From Schistocerca nitens (lineage: Eukaryota > Arthropoda > Insecta > Orthoptera > Acrididae), in assembly GCF_023898315.1 (NCBI RefSeq), contig NC_064622.1, positions 275,395,503 to 275,459,502 on the forward strand: a stretch of 64,000 bases of DNA, given 5' to 3'. A program made the translations under genes and the position numbers. Shown in pieces: positions 55,101 through 64,000 of this stretch. The notes below the pieces were generated by a model. It worked only from the letters and a program-made list of their open reading frames with translations. It was not told where the DNA came from and did not search any database. The first letter of the stretch is position 1; every line of letters starts with the position of its first letter.

Positions 55101-55800
55101 AAGATTCCTGACTGTCTGACTATGACTCCTTGAACAAACTAGAACTGATCACATTACATCCTCCACTGATGGTCATGGGATGGAGAGGGGGCAGTAAGCA
55201 CAATTCAATGAACCTATTAAGATATTACGAAATCAAAGGCATTAGACATGAGCTAGATAGTGACCACTACAAACGCCACGATCCATGTAAAAATATCGTT
55301 CAGGCCACTATTAATGTTATTGTGGGTAAAAAACTCAGTTACAGTTTTAATTAACATAGGCACTACTATAAATGTGATGTCAGCAAGACTATTTAATAAG
55401 GTAAGTGAGGTTACGATGGTACCTACTTACTAAGCACAAAACTGAAAATTATTGGAGCAGTTGGAGTCATGTCGCAACATGCAGAAGGGCAGGTATAGGT
55501 TGAGGTAGTTATAAGGAATAGGGCCATAGTTTGCCTGGCCTATTTGTAAGTGGATTACTAACTGAAAGCATTTCTGGCATAGAATTTCTGAGGGTTAAGG
55601 ATGAAAAAATTGCCTTCTCCTTGGGCAAGTGCTATATCAGTGCTGAACACATTGTTGCAGATTTGATGAAACTGAAAGGCAAATATGGTAAATACTGCCA
55701 AGGTATAACATTCAAGTTTATTGAGATGAAAGCTTCACAAATTGGTACTGAACACTCTCACTGTGGAGAATGAGGAGGATCGCATAAGTGACAAAGTGAT
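55101..55800 (+). pseudogene. Degenerate retroelement aspartic protease region
   Basis: Near 55330-55400 one frame reads VTVLINIGTTINVMSARLF, the layout of a retroelement protease active-site block in which the catalytic D-T/S-G reads N-I-G. A second segment PGLFVSGLLTESISGIEFL (55530-55590) matches the late protease pattern (G-I-D-F-L) found before the RT in Gypsy-type pol. The catalytic Asp is lost and frames change, so it is inactive. The RT that should follow is not recognisable. Confidence 0.55.
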
Positions 55801-56230
55801 AAGACTCTAACTCTTGACCCACTATAGCAGGCTGAACTAAAATAATTCTTGTTGAAATACATACTTATAAACGTCATATGGACATAATTACGCACAAAAT
55901 TTACTGCCAAAACTCTTACTCCATCCCATGTACAAAACAAGATGTGGTTACCAAAAAAAATTAGATGTTAGAATGTTAAAATATAGAACTGTCACACCTG
56001 GCATGTTGGGCGTTATTCTTACAGGAATATGATTTTGAAATAGTACTCCTGAACAGTTTTCAAGAAAAAATTATTATTATTCTATAATGAGAGAATTGTT
56101 TCAACAAAACTTGACAATGACTATGTAATTATGTCCTTGTACATCAAAAGTTCAAGCTCCTGACTGAAGTAATGTTGGATGGTGCATTATATACTATGAA
56201 AGACTTTGTTTATACCATTCAACTAGGATG

Positions 56231-57400
56231 TGTAGCGAAATACTTTATTTTCAGCAGCCAGAATGACTGAAACTGATATTTCAATATTAAGAGATAAAGT
56301 TGATTTTCTGAGATGTAATCTTATCAAGGCATATTCACTATCTAGGAAAGATATTTTTGATCTTTTTTGTTAAACCAATTGAAAAGATATTCTTTATTTC
56401 TCCTCCTCCTCCTCCTCGAAGCCTTGTTACTAGAAGGTCGTACCATTCCTGCAACCTGTGCTTATGTTAAATAACAATAGAATTTAAACCTTTTTTATTT
56501 TAGTAGCATAGTACGAAACTTTATGTTCCGAAGTTAATGAAGTATATTTTGTTTAATTCTTGCCCTGTAAATTTGTTCAAAAAAGTCAGTTTGGTGACTC
56601 AACAATTGCAACCCATAAACGTGCTATCATTTATCTCATTTCAATGTTTGCAAGTTGAACCTGCAGACTATGTGATTAACAAAGTCTGACTGTTACTATT
56701 ATTATTATTATTTATTATTATTATCATCAAACAAAACTAACTTTTGCATTGACAAGTAACAATGCATGGTTTCATGTCAACAAGCTCACTGCTCCCCAAT
56801 GATGACTGTTAGGCCTGAAGGTAGAATCATTTTGTATCACGAGAGTAGTTGCAAGAATGCCTGTAATATCTTACCAGTTTTTATGATTACATGTTCTCTT
56901 TTCTTACTGGCAATGTGATGTACCCATTTTATTGCCACAAATAAATCTGAAATAACAAGCATCCGTATTGGAGGAAAAATAACACATTACAGCTTGCACC
57001 AATATCATTTCATGTCATTGCATCTTCACTGAGTTCACCCCAATGGATCCATTCTTTTCATGTCAATGCACTTAATTCTATTATAAGTCCACCCCCGGTA
57101 GCTGAGTGGTCAGCGCAACAGACTGTCAATCCTATGGAACCGGGTTCATTTCCCGGCTGGATTGGAGATTTTCTCCCCTCAGGGACTGGGTGTTGTGTTG
57201 TCCTAATCATCATCATTTCATCCCCATCGATGCGCAAACCGCCGAAGTGGCGTCAAATCGAAAGACTTGCACCACGCGAGTGCTCTACCCGACGGGAGGC
57301 CCTCGTCACTCGACATTATATTCTATTATAAAATATTGTTCTGGTAGTGAAGGGACAAATAAAAATAATATAGTATATATATTTGTTAGAGACAATAATT
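56231..57400 (+). repeat. 3' LTR (interrupted by a SINE; end approximate)
   Basis: Pairs with 52403 onward. It carries a reversed, shortened version (56293-56325) of the 5' LTR segment, an ATT microsatellite (56698-56720) and a SINE at 57087-57319. Confidence 0.6.
57087..57319 (+). mobile_element. tRNA-Asp-type SINE inserted in the 3' LTR
   Basis: The 233-bp insertion has a 12-bp target duplication ATTCTATTATAA (57075-57086, 57320-57331). The tRNA-like head has an A box TAGCTGAGTGG, an anticodon loop CTGTCAA (anticodon GTC, Asp) and a B box GGTTCATTTCC (one change from consensus). The body contains CATCATCATTTCATCCCC and GACGGGAGGCCC. A different family from the 2.5- and 7.3-kb SINEs. Confidence 0.9.
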
Positions 57401-60400
57401 TTATGTATTGTTTAACTGGTTATACAATATGTTAATTCATACAAATATAATTATCTGAATGCACAATGTTTTGCACAAAGTAGAAGAAGTATTAAAACTT
57501 CGTTATTATTCAAACAAGGGAACAGGCAAATATCATTGTGTACATAATTAATACACAATAATATGTTAAAGCATTTGTATGGTTAACTGAAAAAAAGTTT
57601 TAATCAATTCTGTGTATATAGGCCATAAAAATACCAATCACTTATTGTGTTCTAGCTGCATTCTTTGTACTTGAGAAACCAAACACTCCAACACTTCCTT
57701 CATTTCTGCATACTAGTATACAAAAATGTTGGACAGCATTGTCACTCTAATCAGGTACTGCTTTATTAAGATGTAGAGGAACTCTTAAAAAGACAATTAA
57801 CAGTACAAGAGATGACATTACTACATGAAGGGCACAGAAATGTCCACACGAGACAACATGAAAAACATTTCTGTGCTATTGTCATCTGTCTTCTCTTCTC
57901 TCAGCTTTCAACACAAGACAATCAATTCAGTTTATAACATAAAAACTTACAAAACATTTCACTCACTCCCCAGTTTTTACATCTGTATTTATATTTGGGG
58001 CTGAATATATGACCAAGGTTCTACTGTGAATAAGATTTTTTTTTTTCTTTTAATTGCACTACAGATCTGTTAATCCAGGAAATGACACAGGAGTTTCACA
58101 TATGGACTAAATTATGTATGCATATAAACATGTATCACATCGGAAGTATTAATCCGCATTATTCTCATAATAGCTTGATGCTTCTACAGATAGCACACAA
58201 ACTTACTATTATTTCCGAAATGAAGCAAAAAGTATTCAAAATATTTCCATCAATGCCCACAAATTAAACTTGATGCTACAATACCAAGGTGCACACAACA
58301 AGCACAACTAGTAATATATTACATCTTCCTAGAATTCACGTTTGGAAATTTGTGTAAATACATTACGTTTGAGTTCATTCTCCCTTTCAATGTAACTTAT
58401 CATTCTGGTAAAAATAATATAACAAAGAATAATTTGTTTCATTTTGTCAGTACAGATACTATCACCACACAGTAGGAAATAAAACACCGATCACAAATTT
58501 TCAAGAATAGTAGTTAATGTGAAATTGTCTGCAATTACTTTTTATAGCTGCTAAATAACAATTAATTTCCATACCCCATGTCCAAATAAATTGGCTTTGT
58601 TGCTCCAACAATTTTATCTGCACCAAAGATATTGCATACCCAATTCAAAAATTGATTTTAAAATAAAAGCCTTAGCAATCTGGAATACCACAGCTTTGTA
58701 ATAAGATCAGTGCAATTCTGTTACATCAAGGAGCACAAGTGTGCATATTTTTCACTGTAAAATTCAAACTATTTACATGTATGTTGTTCATGGTAGATTT
58801 TTGTGTTGCATCAAAACAAAGTCTGTGGTGCTCCAGTTTTCCGGCATTCTAAATCATAAATTTTAAACTTTTACTGTTTAAATTATTACTTTATCACAGA
58901 CAAAAATCTCACTATAAACATCATCAAGAAGAGCAGTGCTGCTAACGACAATAATGTCAATGATTGTTAATAACAATTATAGTAATATAACATTAAAAGT
59001 TCTCTAGAATTCAACTAAATATTCGCTCTTCTCGTGTTTCAGCAGGATCTTAGACCTGCAAAGATCTTTACTGATTAAATATCACTTTAGGATCTCTCTT
59101 TTCATTCAGTTTCCAGAATCTGGAACTGTGATGATATGAATAATGTGCAATTGTCTTTTGCACAGTATAAGTTGTTTCAATTTATCTGGTAGTTACCAGT
59201 AATTGGACATTTGCTGATCATGTAAATGAAGTTCGAATAAATTCATTAACTATGCAAGTGCACATTGAACCTTTTAATGCCTGTGTTTCATAAATGAAAC
59301 AGTATCACAATTCCTCTCAGCATTGCCCAGGTGCCTGGCATATATAGCTTTCACTGCAGTACACTCTTCTGCAACACCACAGTACTGTGCTCACAGTCAT
59401 GTGATATATTCAATGACTATTTTCATAAAACACAAAATTATTCACTGAATGACTTTAATGAAGGTATATAATAACCAAATTTTGATATATGAAACACATG
59501 TATTTTTAATAAAGGAAGTACGGCGGAAAATATGATTCAAATATTTAAAGACTGTTAGTCTAGAAGGCTAGTTCCCTGAAAACTTTTTACATAGAAACTT
59601 AAGCATCCAGTCCCGTGTCAATGATATCAGTAACATCAGAACAGACAATACGTTTCAGGCAGCATGACTACAATTCAATATCACTCAGGCATGATGTAGT
59701 TACCAGGCTAATAGAAATAACAAGATATTTATTTTGTAATCAAAAATGGCAAGGGTTCCTTGAAATAGGAAAGCAGTGAAGAATATTAAAGATTCAAAGA
59801 TGTAATAGAGATTAGATTTAAATCCTTGTACGAAATGGGCTGCTTAACAATAGTAACAGCCATCACAACTTGTATGAGAGGTCTATTTACCTCATTTTGC
59901 CTCAAGATTTGTCTGTTGAAGGCAGTTTTAGTCTGCTGCTGCATGCTGTGTTCAGTACAAGGAACATTCTTTATCAGGAAGTTTTGATCCTAAAGTAGGA
60001 TTAGTAATGTCAGAGGCTTAAATATGTAAGTAACCAACTTAATAGTTGTGTGTCAAAGAATGCAAACTTTCAAATTCTGAAATCAAATGATACCTTGCAT
60101 AATGTTTCTTGTTGGGAGTATGCACTGAATTGTGGATTAGCAGTTGAATTAGTTAAAAGTGTAAAGAACACATAAGCAGCAGCACCAAATATTTGTTCCT
60201 ATGCCTATCTTACTTCCATGTTTTTTTATTCCTCCTCCTGGAGCACCCAATCAACTGACGGTGTACTAATCACATAAACATATTATTACCAGCAGCGTAC
60301 ATCGAAATTTGAGAAATATTATTCCTCTCATTTCCTTTATAACTGGAACAGGAAGAACAAGTGGCACTGCTGTTGAAACAGCTCGAACCCCTTCATGTAT

Positions 60401-63400
60401 TTCAAGTCTTCTAAAGTGCAATGATATCAGATTTCACAGCACTTGCAAATCGTGATTTATTTATCACACACTGAGATGACATTACTAACCACTGTCAGAT
60501 ATGCGTAGCACATGAATGTAAGGGCTCCAGACAATGAAAATCATTTAAACTCCAGAACATAATTGATATTTGAAGCAATGAAACAAACTGGGAAGAAGAG
60601 ACTGGATAAGTTGATAAACAGCAAGTATGAAAAATAAAGAGTTATTGACTAATAGTAAGTAATGCAGCATATTAGGCTGAAATGTTGAAGTAACAATCAT
60701 GATCAAAGAGTGAAATACTTTATCAATGTAATCAAAATGAGGGACATATTTATGTGAGAAGGGTTGGGGGAAGGGGGTGGGAGACAGGGAGGAGGGAAGA
60801 AAACAGTGACTCCGTAAGTGAACTGAAAAAGTTATTTAAAAGGTCAGATGAAGGTAAGGAGAAGAAACTTCCACATATATGCTCAACACTGGAAAAACAA
60901 AAGCACAGGAAATACACATGGCATTGTCTGAAAGGGGGAAAAAAATGAAAGTGAGAAAGCACAGAAGAAAAGGCTATAAATTAAGATACACCACCAAAGA
61001 ACAAATAGGAAGGGACCAGTAAAGTGACAGAACTAAAACTGCCATCAGAATCTCAAAATAAAGGAAAAGCTTGAACAGGTGGCAAAAGATGCTCCTTCGC
61101 ATCTTATTCAACCTTATCATTTCTTACTGTTTATCTCACAACATCCCACTTACCATCTCTCCGTTTACATTGTATTGTGTTCATGCAAGTATGCCTATTC
61201 TGTGCTGCCCTTATTTGGGCTCATATCCATGGCATGTGAACCATAAACTGTAATTTTACAGTGTATCCTACAGCACAAAAAGTAATTGTTTCTGCCTAGA
61301 AATTTTCTGAACAATAAACATGGGTCAAGTAAAACTCAACTGTTTATGAGCCTCCAAACAAGAAATGAGTTATCAGTGTTCACATGTAACAGTTTTCCAA
61401 CTGTAAAGTTTATGCTGGCGAGAATTTTCTGAGTTATCATTCTGAAAAGTTTCATTTTCATTTAAGGCAAAAAATCAATACATAATTGCACAATATCAAA
61501 TATCAAATTTGATCTGCTGCTCCAGGTGAAAAAGCAAAGCCATGTTCAGTCATCAGAGAAACATTTAAGTGCGTAAATCAGTGATTCCACAGCACTAAGA
61601 AGAGAGTTCCTTACAATACTACATATTTAACAAAAGTTTTAAAATCTAATGTTTAATTAAACATATCAGAAATGAACTGCATATTAGTAAAGGAAATAAA
61701 TTAATCATATTTGATATTAATTATTCCCCTGCTTACTGGGACCACAGATTCTGCAATGTATTGCATCATTCTAGTTAAACAGCATTTTTACATACATACA
61801 CCACCTGTACTGATCTATGCAAGTAACTTGTTTACTGGAGAAATCTATATGCTGCAATAATATTGCTTTGCAGATAAGAATGTAAGGTACAGTACTGGTC
61901 ATTACTGTCACCAGTTTTTCATTTCTGCAGTAGTAATGAGACACATCACAACAAATAAATCATGTCAGTATTACACTTCTCATTTGCTTAAAAAAAGTGT
62001 AGAGTGAAATTTTCATCGAAGTCATTGCCCACCGTCTTCCAGGCTATTGGTAGCTACTTATATTTGCAAATGGAAGATTACACAAATTCTGGAAACAAAG
62101 CTTTGCTGCACCTCTTCGGTAACAGCATTTGGACAAATTTGTATGCATACTTTCTTTTGCTCTTACTTTAGTAGGCTTCCAAATAACACTGTGGTACAAT
62201 TCAATCTGAGTTTACAGGGCTCCAGCCTTGAAAACTCTTACATAATTATAACAAAATTCATGTATACTTAATAACCATGAACAACAAAACTCAAGAATTA
62301 CAATTACACAAAGCAGATAATGTGAGGTACAGGAAGGAAAAAAGCTACAACAACTGTCATAAGAATCAGTTGAAATATGTATTTATTTGACAAATAAGTC
62401 TTTCAGCTCTTTTAAACAAAAATTTATCAATCACAATCAACAATCTAAAAATACCAACACACATATACATAAATAAAGCTAATTAAAGCAACTGAAAGAT
62501 CCACTTTGAACAAAAGGTAACCAACCACAATACATGGAGATACAACTTGAACTCTCATGTATTTGGTATCACCTTTTTTAAGCATTTTACCCACAGCTTC
62601 TACAATCTGATACTGGAAACCAGCATGTATAACTAATCCAAATATAGTTTACATGAGGATCGTGTTTCATCAAATGGATGTTACACAAAGTTGCTGTGTT
62701 AAATATCATAAGCAATAAACCAACAATAATAACTGAATTCCTGCTTAATATTGTGAAAACTGTGTGTTTCAAAATGTAGTATAATGTTTCAAATTATAAA
62801 TGAAAGAAAGTAATTATTTAGAAGACAGACAAACTGTATGAGAGGTGTAACAGAGGTCAGCATAATGTTAGAAGAAAATTCCACAGATCACATTAACATA
62901 TAAAACACTATTTCCAACATTGTATTAAGGGACCATAAGGAGATATATTTCCAACAATAATAAAATTAACAGAAAAGCAACTCTCCACAACATTATTTTC
63001 CACTTAGTCAAACACATTGTACTGCAAATACTAAAACAATAGTCAGTCTCTGTCTCGCTATGACAAATTTATATAGGTATTGTATAGGAGAGAATAATTA
63101 TTTTAAACACTAACTTACATGTGTATTTTTTCCCAGTCTCTTGGTTTTGTAACAATGTCACCTGCTTAATAGAAATGCTCAAATTACTGATAGTTCTGGT
63201 CTTGTGTTTCTGCTTCATAAAATTTCAGTTCTCAAAACCAGTACTTTCAAGCTTTTCCTATTGCAAATTACTTTTATTCCTTCCTTCAGTGGTACGATTG
63301 TATGTCTAAAAATGTGTATGGAGTAATGATGAACATGCATTAAATCACACAGCAGCAAAATTATTTGCCTTAATTCTGGGTTACATAAGGTCTACCTTTC

Positions 63401-64000
63401 TTGATAATGCTTGAAACATTGAACCTAATGAATGGTATCTTACACCTAGTTCTAAAGTAACTTCAGTTACTGAACCTTATGCCTACCACATAGGTGGATA
63501 TAACTGGCACATAAAAAATTTGAGATTCCTTAGTCACTCACATTCATTGTAGAACAGCGAAGTTGCATTCATGTATCAAGATCCCCCATAATTTAAGTAA
63601 TCTTGTACACAAAGAAATACTTTTACAGCCATGCAACATATTACAGCTACACTAATACACCAAGATGTTTCACAATTCCACAATAATGTCTATGCCATTG
63701 AAATACCACTATCATCTACTTCTGTTTGATTAGGATGAATGAATAGAACCTTCAAGAAATCAAGCAAGGGAATGTTTCTAACTGCATAACTCACTTCTCA
63801 ACCACATTTTTATATTCACTGAAAGAAGTCAAAAGCACAACAACTAATTTGCAAAGTAAGTGTCACACACTGCATGTCACACTTCACTTCAAAACTGTGA
63901 AGTCCTCTTATGAGTCAAATGTCACTATGTACCTGTTATTAATATAATGACATGGAATACAGTGTAAGCCTGGAGAATAATTGGGGATTGGATGGCATTC
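57400..64000. other. Long AT-rich region with no recognised gene or element
   Basis: 6.6 kb with open frames no longer than 74 codons on either strand. No RT, transposase, tRNA-like, LTR or inverted-repeat signature was seen. There is a GA-rich patch at 60755-60960. It could be intron, UTR or very old repeat sequence; I cannot tell which. Confidence 0.4.

Larger units (their letters stand above)
52403..57400 (+). mobile_element. Old LTR retrotransposon, internally reduced
   Basis: Direct repeats starting TGTA at 52403 and 56231 align for at least 800 bp (shared TTAAATAATAATGGAATTTAAACC-like and TTTAGTAGCATAGTAC blocks, GATTACATGTT, GGCAATGTGATGTA). Between them lie a gag-like region and a degenerate aspartic protease, but I see no RT or integrase. 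The right LTRs' ends and a target duplication could not be fixed because of divergence. Confidence 0.7.

Overview
This window looks like intergenic or intronic DNA from a large, repeat-rich insect genome. The repeat families (tRNA-derived SINEs, CR1- and RTE-type LINEs with microsatellite tails, Penelope-like elements and inverted-repeat elements with tRNA-like modules) resemble what I know from grasshoppers and locusts (Orthoptera: Acrididae, e.g. Schistocerca). The organism call is inference; no host gene was found to anchor it. Nothing bacterial (operons, Shine-Dalgarno sites, CRISPR) is present.

Layout. 0-5 kb: a 490-bp inverted-repeat element carrying two tRNA-like modules, then a decayed plus-strand I-group-like LINE (RT plus RNase H) split by a SINE. 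5.2-8.7 kb: a near full-length minus-strand RTE-like LINE with its own target-site duplication and an (ATG)n tail; one reading frame is broken only by five stop codons and a SINE. 8.8-14 kb: a coiled-coil (possibly gag) remnant, a 411-bp MITE and an RTE scrap. 14.4-20.7 kb: Penelope-like elements, including a head-to-head pair, a hairpin copy, GIY-YIG endonuclease pieces and hammerhead-like core motifs. 21.7-28.7 kb: a truncated CR1-like LINE followed by an apparently complete 5-kb CR1-like LINE with intact ORF1 (571 aa) and ORF2 (972 aa). ORF2 begins on the last base of a T TTT TTA heptamer that lies in the ORF1 frame.

29.5-31.5 kb: a diverged tandem repeat and a 1.3-kb Tc1/mariner-like element with 486-bp terminal inverted repeats around a transposase stub. 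32.2-38 kb: an RTE-like LINE split by a Penelope hairpin, then a CR1-like LINE ending in a GATGTA tail. 38.3-46.9 kb: a minus-strand LINE holding three insertions: a 372-bp foldback with a tRNA-like module, a small MITE candidate, and a 4.8-kb Ty3/Gypsy element with paired 248-bp LTRs and TGAAA target duplication. 47-49.4 kb: two Tc1-like transposase remnants and a LINE scrap. 51-57.3 kb: a tRNA-bearing repeat and an old LTR element whose two LTRs differ by inversion of a short internal segment; its 3' LTR is split by an Asp-tRNA-type SINE. 57.3-64 kb: AT-rich sequence in which I recognise no gene or element.

The coding content is therefore almost entirely selfish. The only ORFs that look intact are the two of the 23.7-28.7 kb LINE. 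SINEs and hairpin elements presumably borrow LINE or Penelope machinery, and several nested insertions give a relative order of events. The points most worth following up are the ORF1/ORF2 junction of the intact LINE, the hammerhead-like cores at Penelope ends, the inverted LTR segment, and the recurrent tRNA-like cassettes.
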